A DNA stretch of 64,000 nucleotides from assembly GCA_023415825.1 (NCBI GenBank), contig JAEZJF010000024.1:248001-312000 (forward strand), given 5' to 3'. Position numbers and translations under genes: made by a program. Numbering within the stretch: position 1 is the first letter of the stretch; each line of letters begins with the position of its first letter. This document shows positions 52,079 to 60,422 of this stretch, in pieces. The stretch comes from Bacillota bacterium. GTDB taxonomy: Bacteria; Bacillota; Clostridia; DSM-8532. The notes beneath the pieces are model-generated. The model ran no database searches. It worked only from the letters and a program-made list of their open reading frames with translations, and had not been told where the DNA came from.

Positions 52079-52555
52079 ATGGAACAATTCACAGTAAAAA
52101 AGATCGGAACGATTAAGTCAGACCATAATGGGATGAGGTTAGAGCTGGAAAAGGATTTTGCCCCTGCTTTGGAGGGCATCGAAGGATTCAGCCATCTGAA
52201 CATCCTGTGGTGGTTTTCCGAGTGCGACAACGACCAGGCGAGAAATCGTCTGACCGAAAATTCCCCTTACAAAAATGCTCCCATCATTATGGGCGCGTTC
52301 GCTATGCGATCCCCTGAGCGGCCAAATCCAATTGCTCTTTCTTGTGCCCAAGTTACCTATATCGACGGGGAAAACGCTGTAATCGGTCTAGCCTATATCG
52401 ATGCAAACGATGGAACGCCCGTTCTTGACATCAAGCCCTATACGCCAAGCCTTGACAGGGTAGCAAAGCCGACTGTCCCCGCGTGGTGCGCAGATTGGCC
52501 GAAATGTTGTGAAGAATCCGGCGACTTCGATTGGGAAAGAGTGTTTAATTTCTAA
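52079..52555 (+). CDS. trmO: TrmO-like tRNA methyltransferase (TsaA/UPF0066 family)
   Basis: A 158-residue SAM-dependent enzyme of the TsaA/TrmO family, which N6-methylates the threonylcarbamoyl-adenosine at position 37 of certain tRNAs. The small barrel is recognisable from KKIGTIKSD, the FSHLNILWWF strand, the signature RSPERPNPIALS and VLDIKPYTPSLD. GGAG lies before the ATG. Its length is near the short forms of the family. It is a single-gene unit closed by a clear terminator. Confidence 0.88.
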   Translation: MEQFTVKKIGTIKSDHNGMRLELEKDFAPALEGIEGFSHLNILWWFSECDNDQARNRLTENSPYKNAPIIMGAFAMRSPERPNPIALSCAQVTYIDGENAVIGLAYIDANDGTPVLDIKPYTPSLDRVAKPTVPAWCADWPKCCEESGDFDWERVFNF

Positions 52556-52579
52556 ATAATGAAAAATGCATACTCATTA

Positions 52580-52605
52580 ACGGACGCGGTGATTACTGCG
52601 TCCGT
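52580..52605 (+). terminator. Terminator of the TrmO-like gene
   Basis: ACGGACGC (52580-52587) pairs with GCGTCCGT (52598-52605) and is followed by TTTTC. Confidence 0.85.
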
Positions 52606-52693
52606 TTTTCTTAATCCAGAGGCAACCTCATTATTGATATTCAGGCCCTCATGAAGACTGGGTAAGGCCTCGCCAACGAGCGGTGGGCCAAAA

Positions 52694-53308
52694 TCAAGCC
52701 TTACCGTTATCTTTGCTTTGAATTAGCCCGTCCAAAAACAACATGTTTATCTCCTGTGCCAATTTGGGATTGCGCTCAAACCTATCGCGTATTTCTCTGT
52801 TACGCATGTTATGGAGGTAGTATGATTGGAAGATATCGATATACATTTCGATTGCGGTGTTGGATATATCCGGTGAAAAAACACCGGACTGTTTACCTTC
52901 GTCTATGAATTTCATTAAAAGCTGTCTGTGTGCGGCAGTGAAATCGTCGAAGTATTGCCGGACTTCAGAGTCGCTTTCAACCGTATCAAAAAAGAATTGC
53001 AAGCTATATTTGCCATAATACCATGTTCTTAATTGAATATATTCGCTGATTTTATCAATAAATTCACCCTGTTCTTCAAGCATTTTTTGTACTTTTTCGA
53101 TGCTGCCATCCAAGATTTCTTTTATGATGATTCGGCGCAGATTATCCTTGCTTTCAAAAAAATTATAGATGGATGCCCTTGAAACATGTGCCTTTTCCGC
53201 AATGTCAGTCATCGATACCTTGTCGAATCCATATTGGTCGAATAGCTCCAAAGCCATCTGCATGATGGCTTTTTTCTTATCGTTTCTTCTTTTTTCAAAT
53301 CCGTCCAA
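52694..53308 (-). CDS. TetR-family transcriptional regulator
   Basis: A 204-residue repressor. The N-terminal helix-turn-helix is complete (ALELFDQYGFDKVSMTDIAEKAHVSRASIYNFFESK, residues about 19-54), and the helical ligand domain follows. It starts at TTG 53308 with GAGGTG 7 bases upstream; later ATG codons would cut the DNA-binding domain. It is divergent from an ABC exporter operon, and the palindrome at 53373-53386 in the shared promoter region is the likely operator, so the exporter is probably repressed until an inducing compound arrives. Confidence 0.9.
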   Translation of the reverse strand: MDGFEKRRNDKKKAIMQMALELFDQYGFDKVSMTDIAEKAHVSRASIYNFFESKDNLRRIIIKEILDGSIEKVQKMLEEQGEFIDKISEYIQLRTWYYGKYSLQFFFDTVESDSEVRQYFDDFTAAHRQLLMKFIDEGKQSGVFSPDISNTAIEMYIDIFQSYYLHNMRNREIRDRFERNPKLAQEINMLFLDGLIQSKDNGKA

Positions 53309-53372
53309 GTAAAATCACCTCGAATAATTTAGACTTTATGGATTTAATATGTAAACAATATATCACCCGACC

Positions 53373-53403
53373 CTTGACAGGTCAAGACGTTGGAGCATAT
53401 TAT
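53373..53403 (+). promoter_or_regulatory. ABC-exporter promoter overlapped by a palindromic operator
   Basis: TTGACA (53374-53379) and TATTAT (53398-53403) are 18 bases apart. The perfect inverted repeat CTTGAC-AG-GTCAAG (53373-53386) covers the -35 box, as expected for a TetR-type repressor site. Confidence 0.65.
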
Positions 53404-53456
53404 ATTATATAGACATTTATGATCTTTATAGTCCATATCTTGAAAGGGGAATCAAT

Positions 53457-54158
53457 ATGGCGAATATTATTTTTCAGAACGTAAGCAAGGATTATCAAAT
53501 GGGTGAGGTAAATATCCATGCGGCAAAGGAAGTGTCCTTAACAGTAAAAAACGGTGAGCTTTGTATCATACTCGGCCCGAGCGGTGCGGGCAAAACCACC
53601 GTACTCAATCTTCTGGGAGGCATGGAAACCGCTACGTCGGGGAAAATCTTTTTCGCTGGTCAAGATATTACTGCTATGAACGATTTAGAGCTAACCGATT
53701 ATCGGCGTTATAAAATCGGATTCGTCTTTCAGTTCTATAACCTCATACCCAACCTTACCGCTCTTGAGAATGTGGAGCTTGCTAAGCAGGTGTGCAAGTC
53801 ACCGCTGGAGCCGGAGGAAGCCCTGCGAATTGTAGGCTTAAAGGACAGGGTACATAACTTCCCAGGGCAGCTTTCTGGTGGCGAGCAGCAGCGTGTCACC
53901 ATTGCAAGGGCTATCTGTAAAAACCCGGATTTGCTTCTTTGTGACGAGCCCACCGGTGCACTCGACACAGAGACCGGAAAAAACATTATCGGGGTTTTAT
54001 CCGATATCAGCCGCAAGATGGGGAAAACGGTGATTATCGTGACGCACAATTCTCTTTTAGCACCCATTGCAGACCGTGTGATCGAAATGAAAAACGGCAT
54101 GGTGGCTGCGGATACCGTGAAGGACATGCCCGCAGCTTTGGAGGGAATCAAATGGTAA
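53457..54158 (+). CDS. ABC transporter ATP-binding protein, MacB/LolD type
   Basis: A 233-residue ATPase with Walker A GPSGAGKTT (about 40-48), Q-loop, signature LSGGEQQRV and Walker B LLLCDEPTGALD. The 'TGALDTETG' ending is typical of the MacB/LolD/FtsE group, which powers extraction or export by mechanotransmission rather than channel import. The permease gene begins 7 bases before its stop, so they are translationally coupled. Regulated by the divergent TetR protein. Confidence 0.95.
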   Translation: MANIIFQNVSKDYQMGEVNIHAAKEVSLTVKNGELCIILGPSGAGKTTVLNLLGGMETATSGKIFFAGQDITAMNDLELTDYRRYKIGFVFQFYNLIPNLTALENVELAKQVCKSPLEPEEALRIVGLKDRVHNFPGQLSGGEQQRVTIARAICKNPDLLLCDEPTGALDTETGKNIIGVLSDISRKMGKTVIIVTHNSLLAPIADRVIEMKNGMVAADTVKDMPAALEGIKW

Positions 54159-56473
54159 ATATGCTGCAAAAAAAGATTTATCGTGACATTAAAGAAAGCC
54201 TCTGGTCATTTGTTGCCATCGTATGTATCTGCACCCTCGGAATCGCCTTGTTCAGTGGAATTAACCTGTATGTCAGCACGATGGAAAGCAGCGTGGAGGC
54301 TTCCTATCAAAATGCAAATCTTTCTGATTATTGGGTCTACAAAACTGATGTTTCTGAATTGGATTTGGAGCGGATCCAGGCTTTGCCGGATGTGGAAGCG
54401 GCACAGCGACGCAAGCTGGTGGAGGTCGGATTATCCGGCGGCATCAACGCCAGATTACGGATTCATGCTATCGATGGACAGCCGCAAATTAACATCCCGG
54501 AATTGCTGGAGGGTCAGCCACTTGATGGAACCGAGCCCAACGCGCTTTTGCTGGACAGTCGTTTTACTGAGGCGAACGGTTTGAAACCCGGCGATATTAT
54601 CCGGTTTTCCATCGGACAACAACAAGAGGACTGGCTGGTCAAGGGGATTATCCGCAATGCAGAATACATCTATTACGCGCCGGACGGACTAAGCATACCG
54701 GATTATCAGCGTTACGGCTTCGCCTATACAAACGCATCCGCGTTGCCGGAAGCCCATTACAATGAACTTGTTCTCTCGTTATCTGAAAATACCGAGCGTT
54801 CCCATGCAGAAATGACAGCAAATATTAGAGAACTACTTGGAAGTGTTAATATTATAAGCCGTCAGTATCAGCCAAGTAACCGTTATATTGCCGACGACCT
54901 TGAAGGGGTTAAACAGATTGGAACATTGTTCCCAATGGCTTTCTTCCTGACGGCGGCCTTTATTACATGGATAACCGTAAGTAGAATGATGGAAAATCAA
55001 CGTCAGCACTTGGGAACGCTACGCTCCCTCGGCTATTCAAAAAAAGAAATTCTGGTACGGTACACCTCTTATGGAATCTTGATTACCCTTCCAAGCATGT
55101 TGTTGGGTTGGCTAATTTCTAGGTATCTTGGAGAGTTTCTGTATGAGCTTGGAACTATTCGGTATACAATGGCAACTACCGGGGTGGACATGATTTCTAT
55201 GCACTTTATATGGGCAGCACTGTGTGTAACAGTTGTGACCTGCGGGGCAGCTTCCCTTTCTTGCAGAAAATCATTAAAAAGTACTCCGGCAGCACTTATG
55301 AGGCCCAAGCCTCCGACGCAGGGACATCGCATTCTGTTGGAAAAAATCCCCCTGTTTTGGCGTAGCTTAAGTTTCAGCGGGAAAATCGTTACCAGAAACC
55401 TCTTTCGCAATAAAGCGCGGATGCTGATGGGGCTTATAGGCATTATCGGTTCCACCGCATTGATTTTATGCGGCTTTGGAATGAAGGACTCCATGGACGT
55501 CATGCTTGACAGGGCATTTAATCAAACCATGCGTTACGATGTGGAAATGAAGCTGAAAACACCCATTATCCATGACGATGCAGCCTATATTTATGAAGCA
55601 CTAAAAGAGGCGCACGTCATTGACGCTACAATGGCTTTTGGGATTTATATTTACGATGCAGACGGCAACGTGCAAAATCCGTATCTGGTTGTGATGGAAG
55701 ACAGTCAGAGCAGCTTGCAGTTTACGAATTCTGATGGCAAAGAAATAACGTTATCGGATAATGGCGTGTTGATTACTCCTAGAATGGCAAAGGCTTTGAA
55801 TGTAGAAATTGGAAGCGTAATAATGGCGGAAAGCTTGGATGGAACAATCATCCCCCTTGAGGTTACGAATATCATCGATTTTCCCGTGGGGAACGAAATT
55901 TATATTGGCCGGACTGCGTTTTCAAAGGTATCCTCCCTTCCGTTTACTATCAGTGTTTTTCTAATACGAGGAAAGGATTTGGATTTAAGCGCCTTGCACG
56001 ACGACTCACGCATTGCCCTGATTGAAACCAAGTCCGAAATGGAATCCAACATCATGATTGTTCTGGAACTTCTGCAAAGCGTCCAAATGGTTCTGATACT
56101 CTTTGCCGCATTACTGGCCTTTACCGTTATGATGGTATTGGGCCGCATGAACTATCACGAACGTATCCGTGAACTTGCCACATTAAAGGTTTTAGGGTTC
56201 CATCAAAAAGAAATGAAAAGATTGGTTCTCCGCCAAAACATCTGGATAACCCTATTTGGTTTACCATTCGGCGTAATGCTTGGATTTGGATTGATTTTCA
56301 TGATGCAGGCGCAGACAACAAACCCGGACATGGAAATTGCTCCTTTTATATCTGCCGCCAGTATTGTCTTTGGCAGTGCGCTGATACTCACTTTTACGGT
56401 ATTTGTAAATTACATCATGGGTAGAAAATTTAAGAGCATAGATATGGTGTCCTCGCTCAAAAGCGTGGAGTAA
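54152..56473 (+). CDS. FtsX-like ABC transporter permease
   Basis: A 773-residue permease with two FtsX domains. An N-terminal helix (about 17-37) leads to a large extracytoplasmic region, then three helices (about 265-375), a second extracytoplasmic region and three C-terminal helices (about 640-760). Typical permease text includes HLGTLRSLGYSKKEI and ERIRELATLKVLGFHQKEM, the FtsX coupling motifs. Such transporters act in antimicrobial-peptide resistance, lipoprotein handling or signalling. GGAGGG lies 6 bases before the ATG. Its partner is the ATPase encoded immediately upstream. Confidence 0.93.
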   Translation: MVNMLQKKIYRDIKESLWSFVAIVCICTLGIALFSGINLYVSTMESSVEASYQNANLSDYWVYKTDVSELDLERIQALPDVEAAQRRKLVEVGLSGGINARLRIHAIDGQPQINIPELLEGQPLDGTEPNALLLDSRFTEANGLKPGDIIRFSIGQQQEDWLVKGIIRNAEYIYYAPDGLSIPDYQRYGFAYTNASALPEAHYNELVLSLSENTERSHAEMTANIRELLGSVNIISRQYQPSNRYIADDLEGVKQIGTLFPMAFFLTAAFITWITVSRMMENQRQHLGTLRSLGYSKKEILVRYTSYGILITLPSMLLGWLISRYLGEFLYELGTIRYTMATTGVDMISMHFIWAALCVTVVTCGAASLSCRKSLKSTPAALMRPKPPTQGHRILLEKIPLFWRSLSFSGKIVTRNLFRNKARMLMGLIGIIGSTALILCGFGMKDSMDVMLDRAFNQTMRYDVEMKLKTPIIHDDAAYIYEALKEAHVIDATMAFGIYIYDADGNVQNPYLVVMEDSQSSLQFTNSDGKEITLSDNGVLITPRMAKALNVEIGSVIMAESLDGTIIPLEVTNIIDFPVGNEIYIGRTAFSKVSSLPFTISVFLIRGKDLDLSALHDDSRIALIETKSEMESNIMIVLELLQSVQMVLILFAALLAFTVMMVLGRMNYHERIRELATLKVLGFHQKEMKRLVLRQNIWITLFGLPFGVMLGFGLIFMMQAQTTNPDMEIAPFISAASIVFGSALILTFTVFVNYIMGRKFKSIDMVSSLKSVE

Positions 56474-56583
56474 TATACCTCAATGTATGAACACAAAAAT
56501 CTCTTGCCTTGCTATCGCTTCGGGCCATGTTGACCCGAAGTGGTGCAGGCTTTGGGAAAGGAGGTATTTATATGCCCCTCCCA

Positions 56584-57243
56584 TCAAATTACTGTGCTTA
56601 ACGCTGTCATTAAGCCAATCATTGCAATTCCTACGCTTGGCATAATGATGCCCGGCAGGTCACTGAAAACCCGCTTGTTTATTAGGCGAAACATCCACCC
56701 TATAAGCATTAGTCCGAGCGGATTTAATATCACAAAAAAAAATGGCACATTAAGATAACCCCTGATTATGGCGTATATCAAAGTGGCTGAGGTTGCGATA
56801 ACAAGGCTGAAAAACATGATGACCAAAGGGATTTTTACAGCGTTGTAAATCTTGGCGCAAATGGTTTCTATTATACCTTTATTTACGCCGCTCTTGGTTA
56901 GTGTTTTGCAGACAATCGGCATGAGACAAACCGAAGCATGGATAAACAGCCCACCAGAAGCCCCCACAACTGAAAACACCAAAAAGGTTGTTGCCACAGT
57001 CTCGTTGCTTTGTGCAAGCTGATTTGTCATTCCCAAAAATCCAAGTAGATATAACGGCACACCTAATGCAGCTACAAGAATAGATGCGCTAAATCTCCAT
57101 TCGGACATTATCTGCCAGTTGCTATCCATAATGTTGGCAGGGCCGGACTTTATGTTGTTCTTTCCCTTTAGGTCAAACAGCAGATCTCCGATGGCACAGA
57201 GCAATCCACCTATCATTCCAAGTATACCGAACACAAAATCCAT
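56584..57243 (-). CDS. Multi-pass membrane protein, unknown function
   Basis: A 219-residue protein from ATG 57243, with GGGAAG upstream; the GTG at 57252 lies too close to that site. About six to seven hydrophobic segments are visible (FGILGMIGGLLCAIGDLLF, ILVAALGVPLYLLGFLG, FLVFSVVGASGGLFIHASV and others), with an acidic/polar inner face (GDLLFD). Similar proteins of about 220 residues are scattered in Firmicutes without a role. It converges with the ABC exporter gene. Confidence 0.6.
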   Translation of the reverse strand: MDFVFGILGMIGGLLCAIGDLLFDLKGKNNIKSGPANIMDSNWQIMSEWRFSASILVAALGVPLYLLGFLGMTNQLAQSNETVATTFLVFSVVGASGGLFIHASVCLMPIVCKTLTKSGVNKGIIETICAKIYNAVKIPLVIMFFSLVIATSATLIYAIIRGYLNVPFFFVILNPLGLMLIGWMFRLINKRVFSDLPGIIMPSVGIAMIGLMTALSTVI

Positions 57244-57493
57244 AATTATCACTTCCCATCTGTTTTGTTTCCTAATTATACCATAATCAGGGGGTATTAC
57301 AGGGAGAAGCGGCGAAAAAGGCCGATGGAGAGGCGAAAAAAAGGGCTGTCCGCTCCGAGGATATCGACAGGGGTGTGTTTATTTCCGTCCAATATCCCCT
57401 TCCATGGCATAATAAAAGCACCCTCAGTTGAAAGTGCTTTTAGCGTCATCCCCGCAAATGCGAAGGAACTGGCGGCAGCAATATTTCGCTTTA

Positions 57494-58426
57494 TTATTGC
57501 CGCGCTATTTCATAGTAATCAATCATAACTCTTAATCTTTCTTTTTGGCTTTCAGATAATGTATAGTCCTTATGGTATTGATCTCCGCTAATTCTAACCT
57601 TCGTCTCACCCTCCCCCAAAATACTTTGGAAATTTGTAACCAAGGCCTCATCCGCTTTTATGTCAATCCACTCGAATACTCCGGTTCCAAAGCCAACCTC
57701 CGTTTTTCTATCATTGAAACTTACACTTAAACTAAATTCATTATCTCCATTCTTAAATTTTATACTTTCCATGAACAACCAGTTATCTTCGTTGAATCCT
57801 ATCAGGAATCTTAGGGATGGGGTATAACCATCCTTTAGACCAATATACGCTTGGCAAGTAAAATCTTTAATTTGGTTAGACTGTCCCTTATAGTGAACCC
57901 ACGTTATACCTTCCATATCATCCAATTTTTCATCAATTAGTTTTGAGAAGAGTTCTAGTTTTTTCACTTTACACTCTTGGATGAATTCTTCAATTTCAGG
58001 CAATTTCTCTATTAATCTTGCTTCAAGAGCGATTTTCCATGCTGAATCCACATCATTTTTTGCGTATAAATCTTGCGCTTGCTTAAGCTTAGCTTTGGCT
58101 TCGTCAGCGGACGATTTTCTAGGCGAACTGCTTTGAGCAATAGGTTTTACACCGCCTGAAGATGAGGCGTCTTGCGGATTAATACCATTTTGATTAACTG
58201 CAACAGCAATAGCAATGGCAAAACCTATAATAATCAATACGGCATTAAGCCCCTTTTTCTTTTTCTTCTTTATCTGAACGGGTGCTTGATATACCTCCTG
58301 CGGGATAGGGTTCACATTTGGGTTTGATGCTGTAGATGCATTCGAGAATGGGTTAAACGGTGTTCCGCATTCCACACAAAATTTTACAGTATCTGCATTC
58401 TGAGTTCCACATTTTTGGCAATACAT
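57494..58426 (-). CDS. Zinc-ribbon, single-pass membrane protein with helical extracytoplasmic part
   Basis: A 310-residue protein. CQKCGTQNADTVKFCVECG at residues 3-21 is a zinc ribbon of the DZR kind. A lysine cluster (KKKKKK, about 54-59) and a membrane helix (about 62-82) follow, then a Ser-rich linker and a TPR-like helical segment (AKLKQAQDLYAKNDVDSAWKIALEA). The C-terminal 150 residues are beta-rich. Topology by the positive-inside rule puts the zinc ribbon in the cytoplasm. AGGAGGGG lies before the ATG. Function unknown; such zinc-ribbon-plus-TM proteins are common in Clostridia. Confidence 0.7.
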   Translation of the reverse strand: MYCQKCGTQNADTVKFCVECGTPFNPFSNASTASNPNVNPIPQEVYQAPVQIKKKKKKGLNAVLIIIGFAIAIAVAVNQNGINPQDASSSGGVKPIAQSSSPRKSSADEAKAKLKQAQDLYAKNDVDSAWKIALEARLIEKLPEIEEFIQECKVKKLELFSKLIDEKLDDMEGITWVHYKGQSNQIKDFTCQAYIGLKDGYTPSLRFLIGFNEDNWLFMESIKFKNGDNEFSLSVSFNDRKTEVGFGTGVFEWIDIKADEALVTNFQSILGEGETKVRISGDQYHKDYTLSESQKERLRVMIDYYEIARQ

Positions 58427-58589
58427 ATAAGACCCCTCCTAAAATGAAAATCATACCAAAAGCATACCGAATCTTTTTTAATCTGTCTACCAAAAATTAC
58501 AATATGATAAGAGCGATCAATATAGTAGGAATCAATGGATTATTGGCTGTAATGTAGCGGAAAAATTTATAGTTTTTACTTACAAAAAT

Positions 58590-58628
58590 AAAAACAGCAT
58601 CGAATCCCTAAAAAACGGTGCTGTTTTT
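58590..58628. terminator. Hairpin between membrane-protein and tRNA genes
   Basis: AAAAACAGCA (58590-58599) pairs with TGCTGTTTTT (58619-58628) across a 19-base loop. It has T-rich flanks on both strands. The part of 58427-58589 before it shows only the promoter-side AT-rich DNA. Confidence 0.55.
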
Positions 58629-58641
58629 ACCCTAAGAATGA

Positions 58642-58670
58642 CGAAAACCCTTTATTTAAAAGGGTTTTCG
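58642..58670 (-). terminator. Terminator of the tRNA-Ser pair
   Basis: CGAAAACCCT (58642-58651) pairs with AGGGTTTTCG (58661-58670), 9 bases downstream of tRNA-Ser(GCU) on the minus strand. Confidence 0.7.
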
Positions 58671-58679
58671 GACAAATTA

Positions 58680-58771
58680 TGGCGGAGAAGCGGGGATTCG
58701 AACCCCGGCGCCCCTTGCGAGACCTAACGGTTTAGCAAACCGTCCCCTTCGACCTGCTTGGGTACTTCTCC
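58680..58771 (-). tRNA. tRNA-Ser (GCU)
   Basis: A class II tRNA with long variable arm. Acceptor GGAGAAG pairs with CTTCTCC, the anticodon loop TTGCTAA in ACGGT/ACCGT gives GCU, GGTTCGAATCC is the T-loop and CCA is encoded. Confidence 0.97.
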
Positions 58772-58779
58772 ATAATTAG

Positions 58780-58870
58780 TGGCGGAGAGAGTGAGATTCG
58801 AACTCACGGTAGGCTCGCACCTACGCCGGTTTTCAAGACCGGTGCCTTAAACCAACTCGACCATCTCTCC
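58780..58870 (-). tRNA. tRNA-Ser (UGA)
   Basis: A class II tRNA. Acceptor GGAGAGA pairs with TCTCTCC, the anticodon loop CTTGAAA in CCGGT/ACCGG gives UGA, AGTTCGAATCT is the T-loop and CCA is encoded. It lies 8 bases upstream of tRNA-Ser(GCU), probably on the same transcript. Confidence 0.97.
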
Positions 58871-58946
58871 AAATATGAAATTTTAGGCACGGATTATATT
58901 CTACAATAGGTCAGGGGCTTTGTCAACAGGTTTCGGCCAGGACAAA

Positions 58947-58970
58947 GGGCATGGAATAAATTCCATGCCC
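58947..58970 (-). terminator. Terminator of the spore-protein gene
   Basis: GGGCATGGAA (58947-58956) pairs with TTCCATGCCC (58961-58970) around TAAA; TTTGTCC follows on the minus strand. Confidence 0.75.
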
Positions 58971-59026
58971 CCTATTTCAATACGCTTTCGGCTCATCCAT
59001 TACCGGACAACTGTACCCCGCAACAG

Positions 59027-59206
59027 CTAGTCCGGTTGTCCTGCGGAGTTCCTGCTTGCCATCTCGATTGCCTTTCTCACCATATTACCGCAATCTCGGG
59101 ATGAAACTGATCCCCATCCTTCTCTGCTTACCGTATCATACACACCAAGTTCTCGGGCAATCTCATACTTCAGACCTTCTGACATTACGCCTCTACGCCT
59201 GCTCAT
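59027..59206 (-). CDS. Small acid-soluble spore protein, alpha/beta type
   Basis: A 59-residue protein that, by family, coats and protects DNA in dormant spores. Translation gives MSRRRGVMSEGLKYEIARE, then LGVYDTVSREGWGSV and RDCGNMVRKAIEMA; the E-I-A-x-E-L-G segment includes the place of the germination-protease site and G-N-M-V-R-K-A-I is the DNA-binding helix signature. GGAGG lies 9 bases before the ATG and a terminator follows. The gene would be expressed in the forespore. It is good evidence that the host forms endospores. Confidence 0.93.
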   Translation of the reverse strand: MSRRRGVMSEGLKYEIARELGVYDTVSREGWGSVSSRDCGNMVRKAIEMASRNSAGQPD

Positions 59207-59296
59207 ATTTCAATTCCTCCTTGTTGGTAAAACCGGAAGCGTACACTAATATAATCTCCTTCACTCTCATTTTTATTCTGCACAATCCAACCAATG

Positions 59297-59435
59297 TTAT
59301 CCACAGTTATCCACAAGGTTGTGGATTAAATTATAAACAATGAAACCCGCATCAATTGCGGGTTTCATACTATACCATCTGATAAACAGGCCTTTTATCC
59401 CAATTTTCTGTGGATTGTTTTATGTTTTGTCCACA
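59297..59435. other. Cluster of DnaA boxes
   Basis: Two perfect TTATCCACA boxes (59297-59305, 59307-59315) stand in tandem. Near-matches follow on either strand: TGTGGATTA (59320-59328), TGTGGATTG (59409-59417) and TTGTCCACA (59427-59435). The surrounding gene-free stretch 59207-59588 is AT-rich. This could be part of a replication origin, a DnaA-titrating site or a DnaA-regulated promoter; no dnaA or dnaN gene is in the window. Confidence 0.55.
59341..59367 (-). terminator. Hairpin within the DnaA-box region
   Basis: TGAAACCCGC (59341-59350) pairs with GCGGGTTTCA (59358-59367); TTGTTTATAA follows on the minus strand. It may end the nad operon transcript about 220 bases after nadC. Confidence 0.6.
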
Positions 59436-59588
59436 AGTCGTCATTACAACCTAACTTCTTATCAATCATTGACATTTTTCAAGCCCTTTTGGCCTTTCAA
59501 TTTGTGCATATTGCATAATATGCTGTCGTAAATTTTGTTACTTCCAAAGAACTTTTGTCGAAATAGTGTTTTTTTTAATTATCACTTG

Positions 59589-60422
59589 CTATTCAAAGCG
59601 TAAGCTGATATCCATCGCTTTTACCGAGTGGGTCAAAGCTCCGGATGAAATAAGGTCAACCCCTGTTTTTGCAATAATTTCAGCCTTTTCAAGGGTAATA
59701 TTCCCGGAAGCTTCGGTCAAGGCACGACCATTAATAAAATCCACAGCTTCCTTCATGGCCTCAGGCTTCATGTTGTCCAGCATGATGATATCGGCACCGG
59801 CTTCCAGGGCCTCTTTAACCTGGTCCATGGACTCTGTTTCAACCTCGATACGGATGGTATGGGGTATCTGTGCCCTTGCTCTTTGAACAGCGGCGGTAAT
59901 ACCTCCAGAGGCTTTGATATGATTGTCTTTAATTAAGACACCGTCGGACAAGCAGAACCGATGATTGGTCCCGCCTCCTGCCCTGACTGCGTATTTATCG
60001 AGATAACGCAATCCGGGTGCTGTTTTCCGGGTATCCACGATTTTTGATGATGACCCTTTAAGCACATCTGCAAACTTTCTTGTTGCGGTTGCTATACCGC
60101 TCATACGCTGGAGAAGATTCAGAGCGGTTCTTTCAGCCTTGAGCATAGCCTTGGCATTGCCAGAAATGTGCATAATCCGGGTGCCCGCCTCAACCAACTC
60201 CCCTTCTTTTACATAGCGCTCCACATAGATTTTAGGATTAAGAAGGGTAAACACCCTCTCAAAAACGTCCAAACCTGCGATAACACCCTGTTCCTTAGCT
60301 ATAAGGTTAGCTGAGCAGACCTCATCGGCGGGTACGGTACTGTCGGTAGTCAAATCACCCATGGGCATATCTTCTTTAAGGGCACGCAGAATAATTTCAT
60401 CAATTAAGGAGAAGTCAAGCAT
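59589..60422 (-). CDS. nadC: Nicotinate-nucleotide pyrophosphorylase (carboxylating)
   Basis: Makes nicotinate mononucleotide from quinolinate and PRPP, the last step of de novo nicotinate-nucleotide formation. The 277-residue product starts at ATG 60422 (GGAGG 8 bases upstream), overlapping nadB by 8 bases. The signatures DTRKTAPGLRYLDKYAV, GGGTNHRFCLSDGVLIKDNH and VETESMDQ are present. It is the third gene of nadA-nadB-nadC. Confidence 0.97.
   Translation of the reverse strand: MLDFSLIDEIILRALKEDMPMGDLTTDSTVPADEVCSANLIAKEQGVIAGLDVFERVFTLLNPKIYVERYVKEGELVEAGTRIMHISGNAKAMLKAERTALNLLQRMSGIATATRKFADVLKGSSSKIVDTRKTAPGLRYLDKYAVRAGGGTNHRFCLSDGVLIKDNHIKASGGITAAVQRARAQIPHTIRIEVETESMDQVKEALEAGADIIMLDNMKPEAMKEAVDFINGRALTEASGNITLEKAEIIAKTGVDLISSGALTHSVKAMDISLRFE

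Noticed and set aside
59056..59343. 95-codon plus-strand frame over the spore-protein gene
   Set aside because: It runs antisense to a clear alpha/beta spore protein with its own ribosome site and terminator.
59297..59435. Confirmed chromosomal origin
   Set aside because: DnaA boxes are present but dnaA, dnaN and rpmH are not in the window, so only a box cluster is claimed.
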